From NCBI RefSeq assembly GCF_004795105.1, contig NZ_SSBL01000035.1, positions 1-64,000 of the forward strand: DNA of 64,000 nucleotides, read 5' to 3'. Below, piece by piece: positions 1-10,300 of this stretch. The stretch is from Streptomyces sp. A0642 (lineage in GTDB: Bacteria > Actinomycetota > Actinomycetes > Streptomycetales > Streptomycetaceae). Position 1 is the stretch's first letter, and every line of letters begins with the position of its first letter. Below the pieces are notes generated by a model. That model was not told where the DNA came from and did not search any database. It worked only from the letters and a program-made list of their open reading frames with translations. The translations under genes and the position numbers were made by a program.

Positions 1-50
1 TCGGCCGACCCCGTACTTCCTTCGTCCGACCCCGTCACGTAAGGGACTCG

Positions 51-512
51 ATGACCACGCCCGACAACCTCGACACCCGCCTGGACGCGGCCAATGCCAC
101 CGTCCTCGCAGAGATCAGCAGGACCGACGCCAAGAGCGGCGTCCTGCTCACCAGCTTCTCGCTGCCGCTCGCCGCGCTCGTCGCGGCGGTGCCCGGGAAG
201 GACTTACCGCCCCTCGTCGCCACCCTCGTCGGCGCCGGCGCCGTCGGCCTGATCGCCGCGATGCTCGTTGTCCTCATCGTGGTCCACCCGCGACTGGGAG
301 GCGCCGCCCGCGGCAGCTTCCTCTACTGGTCCCTCTGCACGCCCGAGGACCTGCTCAAAGACCTCCAGCACCCGGGCGACCGCGTCACCCACATCATCCA
401 CCTCTCGCAGATCGCCCGCCGAAAGTACAAGGGCCTACGGCTCGCCGGGATCATCACCGGCGTATCGCTCCTCGCCCTGGGAGCCGCGCTACTCCTGGCC
501 CTCGCTACCTGA
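51..512 (+). CDS. Pycsar-effector-like (DUF5706/PycTM) membrane protein
   Basis: This 153-aa protein resembles the transmembrane effectors of Pycsar defence (DUF5706), which in the family impair the membrane when a cyclase makes cCMP or cUMP. An N-terminal helix (about 10-30, with ISRTDAKSG) precedes hydrophobic spans at about 31-48, 56-78 and 130-152, and the segment HLSQIARRKYKGLR before the last span is typical. AAGGGA upstream supports the ATG. No nucleotide cyclase lies downstream; one could lie upstream of the window edge. The family call is from remembered pattern, not a search. It may be an orphan effector or simply a small membrane protein. Confidence 0.7.
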   Translation: MTTPDNLDTRLDAANATVLAEISRTDAKSGVLLTSFSLPLAALVAAVPGKDLPPLVATLVGAGAVGLIAAMLVVLIVVHPRLGGAARGSFLYWSLCTPEDLLKDLQHPGDRVTHIIHLSQIARRKYKGLRLAGIITGVSLLALGAALLLALAT

Positions 513-538
513 CCGCTTCCTCGACCAAGGAGAACCGG

Positions 539-847
539 ATGGAAACCGAACTGAACCCCGTCGACGCCGCCCGCCGGGCAGGGCTCTGGGTGGTAGGAAC
601 CTTCTGGGGGAAGCACGACGACACCAAGGTCCTCGCCCTCGCCACCCGAGACGACTCCGACCCACTCCCGTACGGGTGGGCCTGCACCTGCGGAATCGCT
701 CAGCGCTTCCCCGTAGAGGAAGACGCCTTCCGTAGCGCCTGGTACCACGTCCACCCGCCTCGGTGGCGCGCCCTGGCCCGCCGGAACCCTCTCCTGCGCC
801 GCCTCGTCCAACCCACGGCGCGTCTCCGTCACCCCTCCACGGCCTGA
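539..847 (+). CDS. hypothetical protein
   Basis: A 102-aa protein I do not recognise. It starts at an ATG preceded by AAGGAG (spacing about 8), 26 bp after the Pycsar-like gene and 3 bp before the next one, so the three genes look co-transcribed. It contains a GWACTCG segment and ends in an Arg/Pro-rich tail. There is no signal peptide or membrane span. Function unknown. Confidence 0.6.
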   Translation: METELNPVDAARRAGLWVVGTFWGKHDDTKVLALATRDDSDPLPYGWACTCGIAQRFPVEEDAFRSAWYHVHPPRWRALARRNPLLRRLVQPTARLRHPSTA

Positions 848-850
848 GCG

Positions 851-1108
851 GTGACCGGCCGCGCCATCCCCGCCGACCTGTACGGCGCCCTGCAAGCCTG
901 CTTTCCCGGCGGCGGTCTGCCCGAATGGGTCACCGCCGCCGGCCCCCGCTGCGCTACGGGCGCTCCCCCGATTCCGGTTGACGGCGAGAGTCGCGCGGAG
1001 GAGCTGGCCGACCTGGTCGCGCTCGCCTGGTGGGAACTCCTTCAGGACCCGGGCGACGACCCGTTCACTGCCCTGTTCGCCAGGGCCTGCGCCCGATACC
1101 TGAGCTGA
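851..1108 (+). CDS. hypothetical protein
   Basis: An 85-aa protein starting at GTG directly after the preceding stop, suggesting translational coupling. The middle (ADLVALAWWELLQDPGDDPFTALFARACARYL) looks helical. No domain recognised. It is the last gene before a strong hairpin terminator, so it closes the short rightward operon that begins with the Pycsar-effector-like gene. Confidence 0.55.
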   Translation: MTGRAIPADLYGALQACFPGGGLPEWVTAAGPRCATGAPPIPVDGESRAEELADLVALAWWELLQDPGDDPFTALFARACARYLS

Positions 1109-1114
1109 CAACAA

Positions 1115-1152
1115 GAAGCGGGCCCCGTCCTCGGACGGGGCCCGCTTTTTTG
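1115..1152. terminator. bidirectional rho-independent terminator
   Basis: A GC stem of about 11 bp (GCGGGCCCCGT / ACGGGGCCCGC) with a short loop is followed by six T on the + strand. It lies between the rightward operon ending at 1108 and the leftward gene ending at 1163, so it can serve both. Confidence 0.85.
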
Positions 1153-1162
1153 TGTCCGGAAG

Positions 1163-2068
1163 TCAGGCCGCTGAGGCCCCAGACTGAGCTGGCACCTCCG
1201 GTGTGGACTCCGCCGAGTCGGGCTCGGCCGCCGCCGCGGGCTGCGGTTCCGCCTGTGCCGGAAGTAGTTCGGCGCGGCATCGGTCGATCTGGCTCTGCAA
1301 GCTGTCGAGATACCGACTTGCTGCGGTCGTGTCCCTCTTCGCCAGACGCTTAACCCACCGGTAGGACACCGCCCTCTCTGCCTGAGCCGTGAAGTCGACG
1401 TCGTCCGATTCCTCGGGGTCACCCTCGCTGAGAGACTCCACGTAGTTCCGGACGTGGTCGATGACCTGCTCCGCATCGAAATCCCCGTCGGGGAGCGCCT
1501 CGACTGCGCCGCTGATGACCTTGGCGGTCACGTTCACGCCGTCAACCTCGACCATGGTCTTGTAGACGAGCACGGCCGCGTCCACGTCCCAGGTGTCCGC
1601 GACTGGCACAAGCTCCCACACCTGCGCCTGATTCAACGCTTTGAGGGCCTTCTCGGCGTTGAGGCTCAGCGGGGTCGGCTTCTTCCTGGAAGTGGCTCCA
1701 ATTGGAGCCACTTCGTTCGAGAGCAGTTCGAATACGGCTTCGGCGATGCGCCAGGTCCGGATGAGCTTGTTGGCGTAGGCCTTTTTCATCTGCCAACGGC
1801 GCCAGACGAACTCCTCGAAGGAGTCGCACTCGGCGCGGTAGAGCTTGCCGGTCCTGATGTTTTCCAGCGCCTTACCTGCCAGCCAGAAGGCCCACTGCAA
1901 GGTGTCGACCGCCGCGACGCACTGCGCGAGCATCCCCTTCTCGTCCGACGTGAGTGTCGTCGGCTGCGCAGAGAGAGGGCGGCGTAGCGGTTGCAGCGCC
2001 TGCGCCATGTCGACGGCGCTCTTGTACTCCCAGCGCTCCGTGGGTGAGGCGTTTCGCTGGCCGCCCAT
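1163..2068 (-). CDS. plasmid partition-associated DNA-binding protein (ParB position)
   Basis: A 301-aa soluble protein encoded directly after ParA. Its ATG shares one base with the ParA stop (TGATG), which fixes the start at 2068 and implies coupling. Residues near 75-115 (ENIRTGKLYRAECDSFEEF followed by a WQMKKAYANKLIRTW helix) match a helix-turn-helix pattern often seen in actinobacterial plasmid and phage DNA-binding proteins. The C-terminus is Ala/Pro/Glu-rich. By position it is the likely centromere-binding partner of ParA, but it lacks an obvious canonical ParB nuclease-like domain, so the role is inferred from context. Confidence 0.6.
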   Translation of the reverse strand: MGGQRNASPTERWEYKSAVDMAQALQPLRRPLSAQPTTLTSDEKGMLAQCVAAVDTLQWAFWLAGKALENIRTGKLYRAECDSFEEFVWRRWQMKKAYANKLIRTWRIAEAVFELLSNEVAPIGATSRKKPTPLSLNAEKALKALNQAQVWELVPVADTWDVDAAVLVYKTMVEVDGVNVTAKVISGAVEALPDGDFDAEQVIDHVRNYVESLSEGDPEESDDVDFTAQAERAVSYRWVKRLAKRDTTAASRYLDSLQSQIDRCRAELLPAQAEPQPAAAAEPDSAESTPEVPAQSGASAA

Positions 2069-2835
2069 CAGATCAGTCCCTCCACACCTAGAGCCAGTTT
2101 GTAGAAGTCTTCTCGCGCCCGGAGGGCCGTCCCGCTCTCCGGGTACTGGATCACTGTCAGCCCCTTGGCGGGCGCCTGTGCATGCATCTTGTACCGGCGG
2201 ATGGCCTGGGACATGAACGGGTAGTCCCGCTCCCGGCACCAGTCCTGCATCTCCTTGAGGTCCGCCTTCGTGCGGTCGGTCCCGCTGTCCCAGTTGTTGA
2301 TAAGCAACCGGAAGGGGATGCCCCGGGGGCGCAGAAGGCGCTCCACGGTGAACTCCGCCGGCTTATGCGTCAGCGTCTCCACCGGGACGATCGGCACCAG
2401 GGCGAGGTCGGTAAGTTCCAGGACCTCGCGCATTGCCTCAGCCGCCGGCCCGAAGCCGAGTGGGTCCTCGGCATCGATCGGGGCGTTGGGATCGATGTCG
2501 GCGAACCCGGGGGTGTCCACGACGATACGCAAAACGTCAGGATCCTCCACGAGCTTGCGAAGCTCGCCGACCTTGCCCTTCGTGATCACGTAATCGAAGG
2601 GGAGTCGCTCCTCGGGTACCTTGCTGGCCCACTCCTCCAGCGAGCCCTGGACGTCGACGCCACACGCGACGACGGGGCACGGCTTGCCGGGCTCAGGGGG
2701 ATTGCTCTCCCCCATCACCGCTGCCGTGTTGATGGCGTCGGTCGACTTCCCGGCGCCGCCCTTCTGCTGAAAGAAGGTGATGACTTTCGCGCGGTGCGGA
2801 CGAGTCGTGGCCGCAGCTGCTTGTGAGGGGGGCAT
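2068..2835 (-). CDS. parA: ParA-family partition ATPase
   Basis: A 255-aa Walker-type ATPase that in the family drives plasmid segregation by patterning on the nucleoid. The deviant Walker A motif KGGAGKST lies at residues 25-32, a GVDVQGS switch segment near 59-65, and the Walker B strand RIVVDTPGF follows. The ATG at 2835 is chosen because GGAGG lies four bases upstream; an in-frame ATG at 2880 has no ribosome-binding site. Its stop overlaps the next gene. A ribbon-helix-helix-like gene lies just upstream in the same direction. Confidence 0.88.
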   Translation of the reverse strand: MPPSQAAAATTRPHRAKVITFFQQKGGAGKSTDAINTAAVMGESNPPEPGKPCPVVACGVDVQGSLEEWASKVPEERLPFDYVITKGKVGELRKLVEDPDVLRIVVDTPGFADIDPNAPIDAEDPLGFGPAAEAMREVLELTDLALVPIVPVETLTHKPAEFTVERLLRPRGIPFRLLINNWDSGTDRTKADLKEMQDWCRERDYPFMSQAIRRYKMHAQAPAKGLTVIQYPESGTALRAREDFYKLALGVEGLI

Positions 2836-2971
2836 TGAACCTCCGTGGGCTTCCCCTTGTGGGTACTCGGACCCGGTCATATTGCCAGAGGCAGGGCTGT
2901 TCACCGCGCATCGCGCAAAGGGAGGGTGCGCCACTGACACGGGGGCGCCACACCTGCCCTGCGAACGGGGT

Positions 2972-3664
2972 TCATGAGGCTTCTAGTTGACCGTCACTGA
3001 CTGCGCGGTCCACCGCAGCGCGGAGCAGGTCTCCGGTGGTGAGTACCTGGGTGCGGAGTCGTTCTCGGATCTCCAGCGCGGACTGGGGCGCGGAGAGTTT
3101 CCCGGCGGAGGCCGCGAGGGCTAGTTCGGCAGGGATGCCGTCGCGTTCCGCCTCGCGTAGAGCTACGTCGACACCGTCGCCCCAGCGGTCGGCCCATTCC
3201 TGGAGCCCTTCCACGGCGTCCTTGCTGGTCCAGTACGCGGCGCGTCGCACGGTCTCGCCGAGGGTGTACGGCAGGTTGATCGAGAGGCGGTGCGTGTAGC
3301 CGCCCTCGCCCATGGGCTGGCTCGGGGGAGTGCCCCACCGTCGGCCCGGGGCGTCGATCTCCCCCTCCGGCGGCTTGGGCCACTTGCGATCCAGCCCTCG
3401 GGCGATCAGCTCCTCACGCACGGCTCGGGTGATGATCTCGTCCCGGTTGCCGCCGAACTCGCCGGTGCGGCGCCTCCTGGTGACCTCCGCCCGGATGCTG
3501 CGGCGGACGGCAGCGGCTTCGCGTCGGGACAGGCCGGGGACGAGCAGCTCGTCTCGGCGCTCGCGGATCCAGCCCTCCTCGCGCTCCCGCTCGTTCTTCG
3601 CGTGCTCGATCACCCCCCTGTGCGACGCCTTGGTCAGGGCCACGTGGAACTTCACCTTCGCCAT
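2972..3664 (-). CDS. ribbon-helix-helix-like basic protein
   Basis: A 230-aa protein with a very basic, charged N-terminal half (Arg/Glu-rich helices to about residue 95). Residues about 126-160 (RLSINLP, then a long helix ending EWADRW) fit a ribbon-helix-helix strand-helix pattern, so DNA binding is plausible. It precedes parA by 136 bp in the same direction and could be a partition or copy-number regulator. An alternative ATG at 3673 gives three extra residues; neither start has a strong ribosome-binding site. Family not recognised. Confidence 0.6.
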   Translation of the reverse strand: MAKVKFHVALTKASHRGVIEHAKNEREREEGWIRERRDELLVPGLSRREAAAVRRSIRAEVTRRRRTGEFGGNRDEIITRAVREELIARGLDRKWPKPPEGEIDAPGRRWGTPPSQPMGEGGYTHRLSINLPYTLGETVRRAAYWTSKDAVEGLQEWADRWGDGVDVALREAERDGIPAELALAASAGKLSAPQSALEIRERLRTQVLTTGDLLRAAVDRAVSDGQLEAS

Positions 3665-3885
3665 GCTCACCATGAAGGAAATGTAGCCAGATAAATGCCG
3701 GGACGAGTGGGCCCTCTGTGGCTCGCGGGCATGTCGGGGGCGGGAACTTAATTGGGTTGCTTCTGAGTCGTTATGGTCGTCAGGTAGGGATCATGTACGT
3801 CTGCCGCCGGCCGGTGGTCCCGGTGCGGGTGGCAGGGGGGCGGGCCGGGTGCCCGTCCGCTGAAAGCAACGGGGGAGTGGCGCTC

Positions 3886-4302
3886 ATGACGATCCGAACC
3901 GATCACCAGCCTTACGTCCATGCCGCGGTCGCGGCGGTCGAAGACATCGGCCTGACGGTGCTGGCGTACGCCATCACCGGTCGCCCGCCGGCGGTCCGCA
4001 CCGCCGCGGTGACGCTCGCGCCGCCGGAGAGCGGTCCGTACGCCGACGAGGAAGCCGACTTCGAGCTTGTCTGGGACGAGTCCTTCGGCTGGGTGCTCCG
4101 GCTGCCCGCCGAGGCCGGTACGAGCGACTGGTTCATGGGGGAGGACCTGGTGCCCTCTCCCGAACGGGTGGCGCGCTGGGCCGACATGGTGCTCTCCAGC
4201 CCGGGCCTGACGCCGAGCCGGGAGGACGGGCCGCAGCGCCTGCCCGAGGGTGACGACGACGCGTTCGAGACGCGCCTGTCGGCCTTCGCCGCGTCGGCCT
4301 GA
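3886..4302 (+). CDS. DUF6292-like protein
   Basis: A 138-aa protein. The start at 3886 is supported by GGGGGAG eight bases upstream; longer in-frame starts read through apparent non-coding sequence. The pattern (Tyr-containing N-terminus PYVHAAVAAVEDIGL, a central strand, then FELVWDESFGWVLRLP) fits the Streptomyces DUF6292 family, which has no assigned function. It precedes the giant helicase/methylase gene by 78 bp in the same direction and may be co-transcribed. Family assignment is from memory of the pattern. Confidence 0.65.
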   Translation: MTIRTDHQPYVHAAVAAVEDIGLTVLAYAITGRPPAVRTAAVTLAPPESGPYADEEADFELVWDESFGWVLRLPAEAGTSDWFMGEDLVPSPERVARWADMVLSSPGLTPSREDGPQRLPEGDDDAFETRLSAFAASA

Positions 4303-4380
4303 CGCGCTCGCTGCCCTCCCGACCGCCCGCCGGGCCGTCGGCGCTGAGGCTGCGCCGGGCCCCGCAGCTTGGAGAACGAC

Positions 4381-7300
4381 ATGTCCCACCCCGTCGAAAC
4401 GGTCGCCGCTGCCCCTGAGCCGGAGCGCCGCCTCGGGCCGATCGGACGAGCCCGCGCGAGCGTCACCGCGATCGAGACCCTGCTGCGGCTGCGCGAGGAC
4501 CAGACGCAGCCGACCGAGGACGACCTTCGCGTACTGAGGAACTGGCCCGGCTGGGGCCCGCTGGCCCCGGCGCTGGCAGGCGACCGCGAGGGCACCTGGT
4601 CGGAGATCGGCGAGCAGCTGCAACTGCTGCTGTCCCCGCGCGACTACCGGCACGCCGAACAGGGCACACCGACCGCCTACTACACCCCCGACCGGATCGC
4701 GGACGCCTGCTGGACGGCACTGCGGGACCTCGGCTTCAACGGCGGCCGCGTCCTCGAACCCGGCTGCGGCGCGGGCACCTTCATCAGTCACACCCCGGAC
4801 CGGATGCCGGTCCAGTGGTACGGCGTCGAACGTGACCCGACCACCGCGGGCATCGCGGCCCTGCTGCACCCGAACGCGCAGATCATCAACGCGCGGTTCC
4901 AGGATGCCGGGATCCAGTCGAACAGCGTGGACGCGGTCCTGGGCAACGTGCCGTACGGGAACTTCCCCGTGCACGACAAGACCGCGCCGAAGGCCGTCAC
5001 CGACTCGATCCACAACTACTTCATCTGGCGCTCGGTGCAGGCGATGCGGCCCGGCGGCGTCGCCATCCTGCTGACCTCCCGCTACACGATGGACTCGGCG
5101 GACGACTCCGCTCGCCGTGCCATCGCCAAGCACGCCGACCTGCTGGGCGCCGTCCGGCTGCCCAACGGGGCGCTCGCCGAGGGCGGCACCGGGGTCCTGG
5201 CCGACATCCTCATCGTCCGCCGGCGCGATACCGACGCGCCCGTGGACGACAGCTGGATGGAGGTCACCGAGGTCCCGACGGTCTCCGGCCAGTACGTCAA
5301 CGACTACTTCCACCGGCACCCCGAGCACGTGCTCGGCGAGTTCGAGCAGGGCCGGGCCGCGCAGTACGGGCACACCCTGGCGGTGAAGGCCCCGGAGGAC
5401 CAGGACCTCACGGCCGCGCTCGGCGGCGCCTTCGACAGCATCACCGCCGCCGCCCGTGCGGCGGGCCGAGAGTGGCGCGTCGCGGTCGGCGCGCAGCCCT
5501 TCACGGAGGACACCCTCCCCTTCCCCGTTCGCGAGGACGGCCGGAAGGAAGGCTCCTTCCACCTGGTGGAGGGCAAGCCGCACGAGGTGGTCGACGGCGA
5601 GCTGGTCGCCGTCGAGCGCGCGGGCAAGGAACTGCCCAAGCTCATCGCGCTGCGCGATGCCGCGCTCAAGCTGATTGAGGCGGAGACCAACCACGACACC
5701 CCCGACGAGCAGCTGGAGCCGCTGCGCGCGGAGGTGAACCGGCTCTACGACGTCTACTTCCGTGCGCACGGAGCGATCAACCGCTTCACCGTCGTTGAGG
5801 GCCAGGTCGATGAGGAGACCGGGGAGAAGGCGGTCAGCCGCCGGTATCCGCGCCTGGGCGGGTTCCGTCGCGACCCGGACATCGTCTCGGTCCTGGCCCT
5901 GGAGGACTTCGACGACGAGACGCAGACGGCACACAAGGCGTCGCTGCTCACCCGCCGGGTCAACCGGCGCATCGAGCGGCCGACGTCGGCGGAGACGCCG
6001 GAAGAGGCCCTGTCGCTGTGCCTCAACTTCAAGAACAAGATCGACGTCCCCACCATCGCGCAGCTGCTCGGGATCGAAGAGGACCAGGTCCCCGGCACGC
6101 TCGGGGACCTGGTCTTCCACGAGCCGGACACCGGGGAGCTGCTGACCAAGGGCGCGTACCTGTCCGGTGAGGTCGTGGACAAGCTGGAGCGCGCCGAGTT
6201 CCTGCTGTCGCAGGGACGCGACGACCTCCAGCGGCACGTCGATGAGCTGCGGCAGGTGCAGCCCGAACCGCTGCCGCCGGAGGACATCAAGGCCAAGCTC
6301 GGCGCCCCGTGGATCCCGGTGGAGGACGTCACCGCCTTCGCCGAGGAGATGCTGGGCGTACGCGTCGACATCGTCCACGTCGCGAAGACGGCGACGTGGA
6401 GCGTCGATCAGCCGATGACGCTCCCGGAGGCCGCGACCAGCGAGTGGGGCACCGACCGCGTCAACGCCTTCGAGCTGCTCGACCTGGCGCTGAACGGGCA
6501 GGCCCCGAAGGTCTACGACAGCTTCCGCACGCCCGACGGCGGGTCGCGGCGGGTCCGCAACGACAAGGCGACGCTCCTCGCGGAGTCGAAGCAGACGGCG
6601 CTGATGCGCCGCTTCGCGAGCTGGGTGTGGGAGGACCCCGACCGGGCGGACCGCCTGGCCGCGGACTACAACCGCATCTTCAACTCCTGGGTGCTGCCCA
6701 AGCACGACGGCTCTCACCTGACGGTCGACGGCATGGACCCGGAGTTCAAGCCGTACGAGCACCAGTGGGACTTCGTCCAACGCGTGCTCAGCGCGGACGA
6801 GGGCTCGCTGTGCCCGTACCCGGTCGGCGCCGGCAAGACCGCCACCATGTTCATGACGGCGGTCAAGCTCAAGCAGCTCGGCCTGGTCAACAAGCCGATG
6901 ATCGTGGTCCCCAACCACCTGCTGGAGCAGATCTCCCGCGACGGCAAGAAGCTGTTCCAGAACGCCCGGATCCTCATGGCGGGCAAGAAGGACCTCGAAA
7001 GTGCCCGCTCGCGCATGCTGTTCGCGGCCCGGTGCGCCACCGGCGACTGGGACGCGATCGTCATGACGCACAACAGCTTCGGTCGCCTCGGGGTCCACCC
7101 GGTCACCGAAGCGACGTACCTGGAGGAGCTGGCCAACGAGTACCGCGTCGCGCTGGGCGCGGTCGACGGCGAGGACGGCAACCAGCGGCGCATCAAAGAG
7201 ATCGCCAAGATGGTCGACCGGTTCGACGCCCGCGCGACCGACCTGCGCTCCAAGGCCGTCGACGCCGGTGTCACGTACGAGAACCTGGGCGTGGACTTCC

Positions 7301-10300
7301 TCCAGGTCGATGAGGCGCACCTCTTCAAGAACCTCGCCCTGCCGGCCACGACCGAGGGCATGTCGCTCGGCAAGCCGTCCAAGCGGGCCACCGACCTCGA
7401 CCTGAAACTCATCGTCACCCGCGAGCGCACGGGCAAGGAGAACGTCTCCGCTCTCTACAGCGGCACGTTCATCTCGAACTCGGTGCGCGAGATGTTCGTC
7501 TTCAAGCACTACACGATGCCCAAGCGCCTGGAGAAGCTCGGACTGGCGAGCCCGGACGCCTGGGCCGCGAACTTCATCCACTTCGAGTCCCGGCCCGAGG
7601 TCGGGGTCGACGGCGTCTCCTTCCGCCTCAAGCGGCGCCCGGTGGAGTACACCAACGCCGACGAAGCCCTCGCCCTGTTCTCGGAGGTCGCCGAACTCCG
7701 GCCGCCCGAAGCCTTCAAGATCAAGCGCCCCAAGCGCGTCGACCGCTTCGTGGAGATCGAAGCCACCCCTAACCTGGTCAGCTACGTCGGCGGCATCTCC
7801 GACCGCATCGACCAGATCCAGGGCGGCAAGGTCAAGCCGTACGAAGACAACATGCTCAACGTCATCACGGACGGCCGCAAAGCCGCCCTCGACCTAGAGC
7901 TGGTCGGCGTCGAACCGGACGGCCCGGGCAAGGCCGGAGCCATCGCGAAGAACGTGCTGGAGGTCTACCACCGCACCAAAGACCTCAAGCTGCCCGGCGA
8001 CCCCGAGGGAGTCGCCGGCGGGCTGCAAGTCCTCTTCTGCGACCTCGGCACCCCCAGCAAGGACAAGGGCAGTCAGGTCTACGGGAAGATCCGCCGCTAC
8101 CTGATCGACGGAATGCCCGAGGAAGGCCTCGGGCCGATCCCGCGCGAGCGGATCAAGTTCATCCACGACTACAACTCCGACCTCGCCAAGGAGCAGCTGT
8201 TCACCGCCTGCCGCGCGGGCGAAGTCAGCGTGCTGTTCTCCTCTTCGACCAAGGGCGCCACGGGCGTCAACGTCCAGACCCGCGGCGTGGCACTGCACCA
8301 CGCCGATCCGCCTCACCGGCCGGACGAGTGGGCCCAGCGCGAGGGGCGACTCCACCGCCCCGGCAACAAGCTCATCGACATCGACATGGAAGTCGAGTTC
8401 TACCGCTACATCGCGCTGAACAGCTTCGACAGCTACATGTTCCAGCAGCTGGAGCGCAAGCAGCGGCCCATCGTGCAGATCATGTCCGGCCAGAAGGTCG
8501 GCCGTGTCATCCAGGAGATCGACCCCGTCGGCGCGGGCTTCGGGATGGCCAAGGCCATCGCCGCGGGCAACCCGCTGCTGATGGACCTGGCGAACGTCAA
8601 CGGTGAGCTGACGGTCCTGCTCAACGAGGCCGACGGGCACCGTCAGGCGCAGGCGCGCATGAAGCGCAAGGTCGAAGTCCTCTCCGAGACGATCCAGACG
8701 GCTGAGCAGGGCCTGCCCGGCATGCGCGCCATGGCCGACGCGATCAGGGCTGCGGGCGACGACGACACATGGCGCACGGCGGACGGTCGACTCATCGACC
8801 CCGAAGACGTCGCCGGGGTGCTCGCGCAGACGGCGCAGGGCTCCAAGCCCACCCTCGACCTGGACGCCGGGTATCGCTGGCGCGGGCTGAACGTCGGCTT
8901 CACCTGGATCCGCAGGCAGCAGTTCAACTCGGTCGCCTACGAATCGTGGGCGCACCTGGTCGCCGGTGAGCACCAGGTCGACGTCCGACTGAACCTGCCG
9001 TGGTTCGGCAAGGGCCAGAGCTGGCGCATCGTCAAGGCGCTCAGCGAGGCCGCCGACGAAGCGGTGATCCGCCCCGACGAGATCGAGCAGAAGCTCGCCA
9101 AGCAGCGGGCCGCACTGGAGGACACCCGCTCCCACATCGGCCGCCCTTTCGACCGTCGTGCCGAACTGGAGGACGTCCGCGCCCGCAAGGAAGCGCTGGA
9201 AGCCCAGATTTCCGACAGCGCGGTCTCCTCCGGCGACGAGAGCCAGGACGGCCCGCCGTTCGAGCCCGGGGCCGCCGGCGCGGAGATGACCGAGGCGGAG
9301 ATGGCGATGCACGACGCCGCCGTCATGGCCGGGGCGACCGGGGGAACCGTCATCGTCCGCAGTGAGGGTCAGATCATCGGCGGCGCCCGCGTGATCGACC
9401 ACACGGGCACGGACATCCGCACCCCCGACCTCGCCGACCTCGGGCAGTACCAGGAAGCCCTACGTGTCCTGACCGAGGCCGCGGCCGCCGACGAGAACGT
9501 GACCGCCCTGGCGCGAAACGCCGACGGCGAGTACGACAACAGCGGCTTCCGCGACGCCCTCGCCGAGTGGGCGCAGGACTGGGCCCTGGAGCGCGCCAAC
9601 CTCCCAGAGAACCGACCGGCGTGGCTGCGCGACTGGCTGGAGCCCGAATCCGCCGACACCCGGCAGATGCTCATCGGCGAAGCCGCCTGGATCGTCTGGC
9701 AGCAGGCGCGGGCCACCGCCGAACCCGAAGGGCCGCCCGCGCCGGAGATGGTCGAGACCGCGGCCATCCTGCGGTACTACGAGCCGCTGCTCCAGCGCCA
9801 CGGCGTGAACGGCGCCGCGGCGGCCGCCGACTACATCACGCGGCCCGGCTACGGCTTCGAGCCGGACGTACGCAACCCCCTGTACGACCTGGTCGCCCGG
9901 ATCGATTCCGCAGCCGACCGACTCGCAGGTATCGACCGCAGCTTCGGCCGCTTCGGTGACTGGTCGATGGTCCACGTCGGATTGCCCCGGCTACAGGCAT
10001 CCGATCGGTTGCGGGATGTCTCGATCAGCCTGACCAACGTGATGACCGGCACGGGTACGGCCGTGGGCAGCGTCGACCTGGAGGCGATCCTCGCCGCCCC
10101 CGGCACGGTCATCGACCTCCCGCCGCTCCCGGAGAGCACCCCCACGCCCGCGCCCGAAGCTGAGACGAACCAGGACACCGACGCACAGCAGACCCCACCG
10201 ACCCCGACCCCCGACCCGTCCCCGGCCTCGGGTGGAACCGCCGACCCTGCGCCCGAACCGGAGAACTCCGCCCCGGACGCTCCGGCGCCCGACGCCCCGC

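Noticed and set aside
3748..7581. A 1277-codon open frame antisense to the giant gene
   Set aside because: It mirrors the methylase/helicase gene, which has clear motifs and a ribosome-binding site. Such long antisense frames are common in high-GC DNA; its product is Arg/Val/Leu-biased with no domain.
7894..9402. Another long leftward frame opposite the helicase
   Set aside because: Same reason: composition and phase are those of a codon shadow, without a start site or motif.
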